Below the pieces are notes generated by a model. The model did not search any database. It was not told where the DNA came from and saw only the letters and a list, made by a program, of their open reading frames with translations. From Loktanella sp. (GTDB taxonomy: Bacteria; Pseudomonadota; Alphaproteobacteria; Rhodobacterales; Rhodobacteraceae): a stretch of 6,158 nucleotides of DNA. This document shows, one piece after another, positions 1 through 4,893 of this stretch (the stretch's first letter is position 1; each line of letters starts with the position of its first letter). The DNA is taken from positions 1 to 6,158 of the forward strand of contig PUNR01000143.1 in assembly GCA_003551805.1 (NCBI GenBank), written 5' to 3'. A program made the translations under genes and the position numbers.

Positions 1-445
1 GCGCCATCACAAAATTCGGCAGCACCTGCGCGCCGACAGTAATGCCAACGGCAAGGTAATCGGCCCATGTATTATGCTTGATTGCGGCAACCACGCCCAG
101 CGATACGCCGACGATCACGGCGACAAGGAAGGACCAGAAACCATAGGTCAGCGTGACCGGAAAGCCTTGCCGGATGACGTCATTCACTGTCCGGTCGCGG
201 TATTGAAAGGATGGGCCGAAATCGAAACGGGTGACAACATTCACCACATAATCATACATCTGCTTCCAATAGGGCTGATCCAGCCCATAACGCGCTTCAA
301 GATTGGCCAGCACTTGCGGCGGCAGCGGGCGTTCACTGGTGAACGGGCCGCCGGGGGCTGCAAACATGAGCATGAACGACAAAACGATCAGGATAAGGAT
401 CGTCGGCACCGCAATCGCGAGCCGCTTGAGCACGAAGTTGAACAT
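1..445 (-). CDS. oppB: Oligopeptide ABC transporter permease OppB, N-terminal part (3' end outside window)
   Basis: First of the two inner-membrane permeases of a peptide importer; with an OppC partner it would form the channel through which peptides delivered by OppA cross. The 148 residues present begin MFNFVLKRLAIAVPTIL. They give a first membrane helix at about 9-29, then APGGPFTSERPLPP at 30-43, a periplasmic stretch with FDFGPSFQYRD at 74-84, a second helix at about 98-121 and the start of a third from about 130. This follows the N-terminal half of E. coli OppB closely by memory (same APG-PFT-ER-LPP and DFGPS-SVNDL pattern; the family is about 306 aa). The ATG at 445 has an AGGA ribosome site 6 nt upstream (452-455). 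It follows oppA by 76 nt on the same strand, so it is the second gene of the operon. The remaining half and oppC/D/F should lie left of position 1. Confidence 0.93.
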   Translation of the reverse strand, partial: MFNFVLKRLAIAVPTILILIVLSFMLMFAAPGGPFTSERPLPPQVLANLEARYGLDQPYWKQMYDYVVNVVTRFDFGPSFQYRDRTVNDVIRQGFPVTLTYGFWSFLVAVIVGVSLGVVAAIKHNTWADYLAVGITVGAQVLPNFVMA

Positions 446-451
446 GGAAAG

Positions 452-455
452 TCCT
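452..455 (-). promoter_or_regulatory. Ribosome binding site of oppB
   Basis: AGGA on the minus strand, 6 nt before the ATG at 445. It supports this start and shows that oppB has its own initiation site rather than coupling to oppA. Confidence 0.6.
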
Positions 456-474
456 GTCTGGAAGCAGATGGGTT

Positions 475-502
475 ACCTGCGCCCTGTATCAGGGGCGCAG
501 GT
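475..502 (-). promoter_or_regulatory. Intercistronic stem-loop between oppA and oppB
   Basis: Arms ACCTGCGCCC and GGGCGCAGGT form a perfect 10-bp stem (475-484 with 493-502) around an 8-nt centre. Two further pairs are possible if one C bulges out, leaving a 3-nt loop. It starts 19 nt after the oppA stop. No T-run follows, so it is not a classical terminator. A structure here in a transporter operon usually protects the upstream binding-protein mRNA from 3' decay and lowers downstream gene expression. That role is inferred from known cases such as malE-malF. Confidence 0.7.
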
Positions 503-521
503 TTCACGCATCGGCGTTGTC

Positions 522-2153
522 TTAGTCAGCAGCGACGATGTAAAGTTCGCGGCTATACCAGTTCTGTTCGACGTTCTCGACCGGCCAGCCACGCAGGGCG
601 GGGTTGAACATATAGCCGTCGGCATAGTGGTAGATCGGGATCAGCGGCACTTCTTCGGAGATGATCTCTTCCACGCGGGTATAGTTCGGCTGCGGGTCTT
701 CTGCGGTCTTGGCGTCGGCCATCAACTGATCAACCTCGGCGTTGGAATATTTCGCATCGTTATAGCCGGATTCGGTGGTGACAAGATCAAGGAAGGTCGA
801 GGCTTCGTTGTAATCGCCACACCATGCACCGCGCGCCATTTCAAAGTTCTGGTTGCCGCGCGTCTGCAGGAAGGTCTGCCATTCCTGATTGGCCAGCGTC
901 GTCTGGATGCCCAGCGTCTGCTGCCACATCTGGCCAAGGGCGACGGCGATGTTCCGGTGCGCTTCGTCCGTGTTGTATAGCAATTCGATGCTCAGCGGCT
1001 GGCCACCGATGCCGTACCCGGCTTCTGTGATCAGTTCGACTGCCATCGCGTTGCGTTCTTCCTGCGTCATGTCGGCGATGGGCAGTTCGGGCAGTTCAAA
1101 TCCGGCGGTCAGTACGGGGGTAAAGTTGTAGGCTGCTGTCTGTCCCGCGCCCAGCACGTTGTTCACGATGACATCGCGGTTCACGGCCAAATTCATCGCC
1201 TGACGCACGCGCACGTCCTGCAATGCTTCTGGCCCGCCTTCGGACAGGTTAAAGTTATAGTAATAGGAACACAGGCGCGGAATGCTGATCGCCTGATCGG
1301 GGTATTCTGCGGATAGACGCTGGAACTGCCCCGGAGGCACCTCTGTCCGGTCAAGCTCGCCTGCCAGATAACGGGTCAGGCCCTGATTGACGTCGTTGAT
1401 GACCAGCGATGTAACTTCATCGATGATCGTGTTTTCATTGTCCCAATAGTTTTCGTTGCGCACGCGCACCAGACGTTCCTGCGGGACGTGTTCGCGCAGG
1501 ATATAGGCACCGTTGGATACGATGTTTTCGGGGCGGGTCCACGCGTCGCCATGCGCTTCGATCGTGGCGGGATGCACGGGGAACGTGGTCGCATGCGTCG
1601 TCATCTGCGCGAAATAGGGCAGGGGCTGCGACAGGGTCACAACAAAGGTCTGATCGTCAGGGGCGGCGACGCCCAATTCATCCATGTCCATCTCGCCTGC
1701 GATGATCGCAGCGGCGTTTTCGATCGACATCAGTTCCATGAACCATGCGTATTCAGAGGCAAGTGCAGGATCAACGGCGCGCTTCCACGCGAAGACGAAA
1801 TCGCTGGCTAGCACTGGTTCACCGTTGGACCAGCGGGCGTTGTCACGCAGCGTGAATGTGTATGTCAGCCCATCATCGGACACTTCAAATCCGGTTGCGA
1901 CACCTGGGACAAGATCACCGTTCGCATCTTGGTTCATCAGTCCTTCAAACAAGTCGCGGACCACTTCTGAACCAGTCACATCCTCGACCACTTGTGGATC
2001 GACAGATGAATGTTCGTCCAGCACGCGATAAGTAAAGGTCTGCACCTCGGCCAGCGTTTCGCCGGTTTCGGGATGCGTCGCTTGCGCATTTGCCGCGATG
2101 GCCGATAACAGAACCAAGGCGCTGCTGGCCTTCAGAATTGTTTTAAGTGTCAT
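522..2153 (-). CDS. oppA: Periplasmic oligopeptide-binding protein OppA
   Basis: Captures short peptides in the periplasm and hands them to the OppBC permease (SBP_bac_5 family). The 543-aa product has a Sec signal peptide at 1-25 (hydrophobic SALVLLSAIAANAQA) and no lipobox cysteine, so it is a free periplasmic protein. It follows E. coli OppA along its whole length, e.g. RDLFEGL at 66-72, NARWSNGEPV at 105-114, DFVFAWKRAVDP at 118-129, NIVSNGAY at 210-217 and ARGAWCGDYNE at 440-450. Cys295 and Cys445 match the disulphide pair of E. coli OppA (Cys271/Cys417). Asp447 matches the residue that holds the peptide amino end (Asp419). Arg441 and His399 match two residues near the peptide carboxyl end (Arg413, His371). 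These matches are aligned from memory. The ATG at 2153 has AGGGAG 6 nt upstream (2160-2165). It is the first gene of the operon, with oppB 76 nt downstream. MppA, the murein-tripeptide binder of the same family, is an alternative role. Confidence 0.96.
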   Translation of the reverse strand: MTLKTILKASSALVLLSAIAANAQATHPETGETLAEVQTFTYRVLDEHSSVDPQVVEDVTGSEVVRDLFEGLMNQDANGDLVPGVATGFEVSDDGLTYTFTLRDNARWSNGEPVLASDFVFAWKRAVDPALASEYAWFMELMSIENAAAIIAGEMDMDELGVAAPDDQTFVVTLSQPLPYFAQMTTHATTFPVHPATIEAHGDAWTRPENIVSNGAYILREHVPQERLVRVRNENYWDNENTIIDEVTSLVINDVNQGLTRYLAGELDRTEVPPGQFQRLSAEYPDQAISIPRLCSYYYNFNLSEGGPEALQDVRVRQAMNLAVNRDVIVNNVLGAGQTAAYNFTPVLTAGFELPELPIADMTQEERNAMAVELITEAGYGIGGQPLSIELLYNTDEAHRNIAVALGQMWQQTLGIQTTLANQEWQTFLQTRGNQNFEMARGAWCGDYNEASTFLDLVTTESGYNDAKYSNAEVDQLMADAKTAEDPQPNYTRVEEIISEEVPLIPIYHYADGYMFNPALRGWPVENVEQNWYSRELYIVAAD

Positions 2154-2159
2154 GAGAAT

Positions 2160-2165
2160 CTCCCT
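2160..2165 (-). promoter_or_regulatory. Ribosome binding site of oppA
   Basis: AGGGAG on the minus strand, 6 nt before the ATG at 2153. This is a strong Shine-Dalgarno match and fixes the oppA start. Confidence 0.75.
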
Positions 2166-2181
2166 TTGACCTCTGGCGGGT

Positions 2182-2195
2182 GGGGCGCAAGCCCC
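2182..2195 (-). promoter_or_regulatory. Small hairpin in the oppA leader
   Basis: GGGGC and GCCCC (2182-2186 with 2191-2195) pair around a 4-nt loop, ending 17 nt upstream of the oppA ribosome site. In the mRNA the loop reads UUGC. It may modulate ribosome access or mRNA stability; only the pairing itself is seen. Confidence 0.35.
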
Positions 2196-2301
2196 TGAAC
2201 CGCAGATCGATTGAGCCGCGCATCATGAGCGGATGCACAACTCTCAGGCGCAGATTTTTGAAAGGCAAGGGAATGTTGGGCTGACCAAACGGCAGCTTGA
2301 T

Positions 2302-2331
2302 CTGACATCCTTGCGGTTGATCCCATGTCAG
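2302..2331. repeat. Inverted repeat CTGACAT-N16-ATGTCAG upstream of oppA
   Basis: Perfect 7-bp arms at 2302-2308 and 2325-2331, with arm centres 23 bp apart, about two helical turns. It begins about 16 bp downstream of the candidate TATAAT box, so it lies around +10 to +40 of the predicted transcript. It could be an operator for a dimeric repressor or a stem in the leader RNA. The arms are exact, but the function is unknown. Confidence 0.4.
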
Positions 2332-2346
2332 GCGCCAAGGCGAACG

Positions 2347-2352
2347 ATTATA
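2347..2352 (-). promoter_or_regulatory. Candidate -10 box of the opp operon promoter
   Basis: A perfect TATAAT on the minus strand, flanked as CGATATAATCG. Transcription would start near 2340, giving a leader of about 187 nt before oppA. No good TTGACA-like hexamer is visible 16-18 bp upstream (the sequence there is about CACCTGCT), so the promoter may need an activator or the call may be wrong. Upstream DNA is A/T-rich (2381-2396). Confidence 0.45.
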
Positions 2353-2412
2353 TCGTAGAACCGCACAAAGCAGGTGCTTTTTGATCTAAAATAATGGCTA
2401 TCCTGCAATGAA

Positions 2413-2429
2413 AAGCCGTTTGGCGGCTT
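2413..2429 (-). terminator. Probable rho-independent terminator downstream of the L,D-transpeptidase gene
   Basis: On the minus strand AAGCCG and CGGCTT form a 6-bp stem around CCAAA, and the right arm runs into TTTTC. It lies about 90 nt after the transpeptidase stop and upstream of the candidate opp promoter, the place where a terminator should insulate the two units. The stem and the T-run are both short, so efficiency is uncertain. Confidence 0.42.
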
Positions 2430-2483
2430 ATTGCCGACTGATGCGCGGCATTTCAACTTTAGGTTACTTCCGGTCCGCGGGTT

Positions 2484-2513
2484 GCCTCAGGGCGGCGATC
2501 ATCGCCCCGAGGC
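2484..2513 (-). promoter_or_regulatory. Compound stem-loop just after the L,D-transpeptidase stop
   Basis: The outer arms GCCTC and GAGGC (2484-2488 with 2509-2513) enclose an inner stem GGCGA/TCGCC (2494-2498 with 2502-2506) with a 3-nt loop. It begins 8 nt after the stop codon. No T-run follows, so it is better seen as a 3'-end mRNA stabilising structure or a rho-assisted end than as an intrinsic terminator. Confidence 0.4.
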
Positions 2514-2520
2514 CAAGTTT

Positions 2521-3231
2521 TCAGTAGACCGCCGCAAAGGCCGCAGGCTTGTGTGACCGCAAAACGCGAATAGTGACACCATGCTGCACACGTTCGTGCA
2601 GGTCGATGACGTCGTGGTCGAGCAGGCGCACACAGCCTGAAGATACGGCCTTGCCCAGATATTCTGGTTCGCAGGCACCATGAATGCGGTAGAGCGTGTC
2701 TTCGCCATTCTGGAACAGATACAGTGCGCGGGCACCCAACGGATTGCCCGGACCCGGATCCATACCGCCATTTGCGACGGAATAGGGTTCCAGTTCCGGC
2801 TGGCGGGCGATCATGGTTTCGGGCACCCGCCAGCGTGGCCAGCTACGACAGAATTGCAGCCGTGCATTGCCATGCCATGCAAATGCATCAGCGCCGGTAC
2901 CAGCGCCATAGCGCATGGCACGTCCGTTCTGCCCGATCAGGTGCAGGTATCCGGCATCGGGGTCCACGACAATCGTGCCGGGTGTGTCATCGGGGAACGG
3001 GTTGTCGACCTCTTGGCGCCACAGGCGCGGATGTACGACGTTTTCGGGAACGGCAGGGATGGGGAAAGGTTCGTCCATGATGGCCCCGTAATGCGCAGGC
3101 AAAAGCGGCATGACTGGTTCCGGTGGCGGGATGAAAACCTCTTCCGGCATGGGTGTGGTCTGCGGTGTCATTCCGCAGGCCGACAATGCAAGGGCAGAGC
3201 CTCCGGCAAAGAAGCGGCGACGTGTGAACAT
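2521..3231 (-). CDS. L,D-transpeptidase (YkuD family), probable Tat-exported lipoprotein
   Basis: Acts on peptidoglycan in the cell envelope: YkuD enzymes make 3-3 cross-links, attach proteins to murein, or exchange the last stem-peptide residue. Which reaction applies here cannot be told. The 236-aa product opens with MFTRRRFFAGG (twin arginine) and a lipobox LSAC with Cys19, suggesting Tat export and lipidation. A Pro-rich linker follows at about 21-47. The YkuD domain runs from about 86 (TIVVDPDAGYLHLI) to 224. The catalytic signature is present: His184 in YRIHG and SSGCVR at 197-202, with nucleophile Cys200 and Arg202. The start at 3231 is chosen over an in-frame GTG at 3270. An AAGGA site (3240-3244) lies 8 nt before this ATG, and the RRxFF motif is then N-terminal. 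It lies 60 nt after the small secreted-protein gene on the same strand, with a terminator-like hairpin between them. Confidence 0.92.
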   Translation of the reverse strand: MFTRRRFFAGGSALALSACGMTPQTTPMPEEVFIPPPEPVMPLLPAHYGAIMDEPFPIPAVPENVVHPRLWRQEVDNPFPDDTPGTIVVDPDAGYLHLIGQNGRAMRYGAGTGADAFAWHGNARLQFCRSWPRWRVPETMIARQPELEPYSVANGGMDPGPGNPLGARALYLFQNGEDTLYRIHGACEPEYLGKAVSSGCVRLLDHDVIDLHERVQHGVTIRVLRSHKPAAFAAVY

Positions 3232-3239
3232 GGGATTGG

Positions 3240-3244
3240 TCCTT
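3240..3244 (-). promoter_or_regulatory. Ribosome binding site deciding the L,D-transpeptidase start
   Basis: AAGGA on the minus strand, 8 nt before the ATG at 3231. It favours this start over the in-frame GTG at 3270, which would add 13 residues before the twin-arginine signal. Confidence 0.65.
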
Positions 3245-3258
3245 GTTGGCTGAAATTC

Positions 3259-3281
3259 AAAACGCACCACGTGAAGGTGCG
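3259..3281 (-). terminator. Terminator-like hairpin between the small secreted-protein gene and the L,D-transpeptidase gene
   Basis: On the minus strand CGCACC and GGTGCG form a 6-bp stem (3263-3281) around TTCACGT, followed directly by TTTT. It starts 10 nt after the small gene's stop codon. It resembles a short intrinsic terminator or attenuator. If it works, most transcripts of the small gene end here and the transpeptidase depends on read-through or on a promoter inside the small gene. Confidence 0.45.
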
Positions 3282-3291
3282 GCGGCGAAAA

Positions 3292-3642
3292 TCAGCAGGC
3301 CCGTGGCGGGTCCCGATGGCCCGTTGTCGTCACGCCGACAGGCAGAACCACTTTGTCGAAAAATGCCATTGCGCCCAGCAATTCGTCGCCCGACGCAGAG
3401 GCGGGTGTCTGAACGACAAGTTCTGCATTGCAGGCGAGGCCGGGAAGAACGGCTGTGCGACAGCGTTTGGTCTTGGTCGCAACCTTTTGCTGCACCTCGG
3501 CGATATCGGTCACGTAGGTGGTATCAGCGATAATGATGCCCTGTGTCGGTTGCAGGCCGGATGTGGCGACGGCTGCGAAACTGCCCAAAGGCAGCATCAC
3601 CAGCACAAGGCTGTAAATCATCAAGATACGAAACCAAACCAT
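3292..3642 (-). CDS. Small secreted protein of unknown function (116 aa, three cysteines)
   Basis: No family was recognised. The sequence suggests export: MVWFRILMIYS followed by a hydrophobic core LVLVMLPLGSFAAVA gives a signal peptide ending near residue 23-26, or an N-terminal membrane anchor. The mature part is small and has the pair Cys61 and Cys71 (RCRTAVLPGLAC), which could form a periplasmic disulphide; the last residue is Cys116. There are no further membrane segments and no known motif. The ATG at 3642 has only a poor ribosome site (AGAGA almost touching the start; GGGCGG further up), so the start or the whole call is less certain. It lies 52 nt after the LysR-type regulator gene and 60 nt before the L,D-transpeptidase, all on one strand, so an envelope role is possible. 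The coherent signal peptide and the tight fit between neighbours argue that it is real. Confidence 0.6.
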   Translation of the reverse strand: MVWFRILMIYSLVLVMLPLGSFAAVATSGLQPTQGIIIADTTYVTDIAEVQQKVATKTKRCRTAVLPGLACNAELVVQTPASASGDELLGAMAFFDKVVLPVGVTTTGHRDPPRAC

Positions 3643-3679
3643 GTCTCTGAACTAAAGCCGCCCTCGCGCTGGTGCAAGT

Positions 3680-3693
3680 GTCATACGTATCAC
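3680..3693. repeat. Near-perfect palindrome between the LysR-type gene and the small secreted-protein gene
   Basis: A 14-bp dyad GTCATACGTATCAC whose 8-bp centre ATACGTAT is perfect, with one mismatched pair per side. It lies directly after the regulator's stop codon and about 40 bp upstream of the small gene's start. That is a plausible place for an operator, but a chance palindrome cannot be excluded. Confidence 0.3.
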
Positions 3694-3694
3694 G

Positions 3695-4693
3695 TCAACG
3701 CGATGGTCGCGGGCTTTCGTCGGTCTTCCCCCGTGTGCCGATCCGGTGATGCAGCATGCGCAAAACCCGCGTCACAACAGGCGTGTTGTCGCTGTCGCGC
3801 CGGCAGATCAAGGCATAGGGCGACACCGCCATATCATGCCCGACATCCAGAATACTGATCGCACTGTTCATCCCGTCGCGGGCCACCAGAATATCGGCGA
3901 CCGACCGCGCGACCGGTGCGACAACATCAGTGTCGGAAATCATCCCCAACGTCAGCAACAGCGATGATGTGCTCAGCGTTCGTGACGGCAACGGGTGGCC
4001 GTGTTCGGTCAGATACGCCTCTACCGCAAGGCGCAGCAAACCGCCGGGGGCCTGCATGACCCAGTCAAAGACCAGCGTGTCGGCCAGTGTCACTTTCGGT
4101 CGGCGCATCAACGGGTGGTTGCTGCGCACGATCAGGGCAACCGGCTCGATCCCGATTGTGGTCATGGTGACATCGCGCGGGCTGACGTTTGACAGGGTCC
4201 GGCCGATGTAAAAATCAATCCGGCGGGCAAACAGCGCGTCAGCAAGCACGTCTGATGTATCCACCAACACCTCGAAGTTGATGTCGGGGTAGGTGACGCG
4301 CATGTCGCGGATCAGCGGCAGTACCAGCTCTAGCCCTGGCCCCGTCACCGTACCGATCCGCACCAGCCCGCCAGCGCCCTGCGCCAGCATCTGCATTTCA
4401 TCAAACGCCGTTTCTAGATCGTTCAGCGCAGTACGAGCGCGCCGTGCCAGCAGATGGCCCGCATCTGTCAACACCACGCCGCGCGGATGGCGTTCGTAAA
4501 GCGTTGCACCGGTTGCACGCTCCAGTTCCGTCAGCATCCGCGACGCGGCAGGTTGTGTCATGCCGATATGCGCCGCAGCGCCCGATATCTGGCCAATGTC
4601 GGCCACCGCGATCAGTAGCCGCAGCTGCGGCAGGCGCAACCCACGCTGAATCATCGCTGCCGGTGAAGGATCAAAAGGTTTGCTGGGTGCCAT
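3695..4693 (-). CDS. gbpR: LysR-type regulator, probable GbpR (controls the divergent chvE sugar operon)
   Basis: A DNA-binding transcription factor, 332 aa, the usual LysR length. The winged helix-turn-helix spans about 22-81 (LPQLRLLIAV, then ISGAAAHIGMTQPAASRMLTELE with the recognition helix, then RGVVLTDAG). The effector-binding domain runs from about 110 (VRIGTVTG) to 315. The gene faces away from chvE across a 200-bp spacer. Agrobacterium has the same order gbpR, chvE, gguA, where GbpR controls chvE in response to galactose, arabinose and related sugars, so the name rests on resemblance plus context. The ATG at 4693 is preferred: GGA sites lie 8-14 nt upstream. The next ATG (4654) has no ribosome site, and an upstream GTG at 4735 would extend into the AT-rich control region. 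The C-terminal tail after about 318 is polar and likely disordered. Confidence 0.85.
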   Translation of the reverse strand: MAPSKPFDPSPAAMIQRGLRLPQLRLLIAVADIGQISGAAAHIGMTQPAASRMLTELERATGATLYERHPRGVVLTDAGHLLARRARTALNDLETAFDEMQMLAQGAGGLVRIGTVTGPGLELVLPLIRDMRVTYPDINFEVLVDTSDVLADALFARRIDFYIGRTLSNVSPRDVTMTTIGIEPVALIVRSNHPLMRRPKVTLADTLVFDWVMQAPGGLLRLAVEAYLTEHGHPLPSRTLSTSSLLLTLGMISDTDVVAPVARSVADILVARDGMNSAISILDVGHDMAVSPYALICRRDSDNTPVVTRVLRMLHHRIGTRGKTDESPRPSR

Positions 4694-4721
4694 GACTGTT
4701 TTCCGTCCAATACACGCAATT

Positions 4722-4743
4722 GATATATGAAACACGCTATATC
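4722..4743. repeat. Inverted repeat GATATA-N10-TATATC, candidate GbpR site
   Basis: Exact 6-bp arms (4722-4727 and 4738-4743) in the AT-rich centre of the spacer, 29 bp upstream of the gbpR start. An autoregulatory LysR-type site is expected close to the regulator's own promoter, so the position fits. The arms do not follow the T-N11-A rule exactly, and AT-rich repeats arise easily by chance. Confidence 0.35.
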
Positions 4744-4835
4744 CAGAAGCTGTATTTTCATTTGATTGTCATATCGGAACGCGGCAACTTCCCGCCCGCA
4801 GGGGCTTTGGCAGATGTCGCGTCCTGCTTAACACA

Positions 4836-4845
4836 ATCGCGCGAT
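4836..4845. repeat. Perfect palindrome ATCGCGCGAT upstream of chvE
   Basis: A 10-bp perfect palindrome 48 bp before the chvE start. Its left part ATCGCGC recurs at 4874-4880, 38 bp downstream and next to the ribosome site. It may be an operator half-site pair near the chvE transcription start. In GC-rich DNA a short CG palindrome could be chance. Confidence 0.3.
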
Positions 4846-4883
4846 ACGTCCGCTGGGGGGAGCCTAACGGCATATCGCGCATG

Positions 4884-4888
4884 GGAGG
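4884..4888 (+). promoter_or_regulatory. Ribosome binding site deciding the chvE start
   Basis: GGAGG lies 5 nt before the ATG at 4894. It excludes the long upstream extension to 4720, which would place 58 residues of promoter-region translation in front of the signal peptide. Confidence 0.85.
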
Positions 4889-4893
4889 ACGAG

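Larger units (their letters stand above)
2154..2520. other. Intergenic region between the L,D-transpeptidase gene and oppA
   Basis: This is the longest stretch without a convincing gene (367 bp). From right to left on the minus strand it holds a compound stem-loop just after the transpeptidase stop (2484-2513), a terminator-like hairpin (2413-2429), a perfect TATAAT (2347-2352), an inverted repeat (2302-2331) and the oppA leader hairpin (2182-2195). A 62-codon TTG-initiated frame (2150-2338) crosses it but lacks a ribosome site and a recognisable product. No RNA gene was recognised. Confidence 0.6.
4694..4893. promoter_or_regulatory. Divergent gbpR-chvE control region
   Basis: This 200-bp spacer should carry both promoters and the LysR-type operator. 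Its core (about 4711-4775) is clearly AT-richer than the surrounding DNA. It contains the inverted repeat GATATA-N10-TATATC (4722-4743), a wider pair ATGAAA and TTTCAT (4727-4732 and 4756-4761), and a perfect 10-bp palindrome near chvE (4836-4845). No strong -35/-10 pair was found. TTGGCA (4807-4812) with TAACAC 16 bp later (4829-4834) is the best weak candidate for chvE, which fits a promoter that needs an activator. Confidence 0.6.

Noticed and set aside
303..980. 225-codon plus-strand open frame over the oppB start and oppA end
   Set aside because: It is antisense to two recognised genes and crosses their hairpin spacer; no plausible product.
2150..2338. 62-codon minus-strand frame in the oppA leader whose stop overlaps the oppA start as ATGA, a possible leader peptide
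   Set aside because: It starts with TTG, has no ribosome site at that or the next ATG (2326), and its product resembles nothing known. The overlap alone is weak evidence.
2367..2382. Plus-strand hairpin AAAGC/GCTTT followed by T residues, resembling a terminator
   Set aside because: No plus-strand gene lies upstream for it to terminate, and the stem is short and AT-rich.
3232..3270. GTG start of the L,D-transpeptidase at 3270
   Set aside because: It overlaps the terminator-like hairpin and places 13 residues before the twin-arginine signal. AAGGA supports 3231.
2680..3858. 392-codon plus-strand open frame
   Set aside because: It runs antisense to the transpeptidase, the small secreted protein and the end of gbpR. 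Its composition (many His, Arg, Cys, Gly) is typical of antisense frames in GC-rich DNA.
4694..4735. GTG start of the LysR-type gene at 4735
   Set aside because: It would add 14 residues encoded in the AT-rich operator region, and the family normally begins shortly before the helix-turn-helix. The ATG at 4693 has better spacing to purine-rich sites.
4720..4893. 58-residue N-terminal extension of ChvE
   Set aside because: It would translate the control region and put sequence before a complete signal peptide. GGAGG at 4884-4888 fixes the start at 4894.
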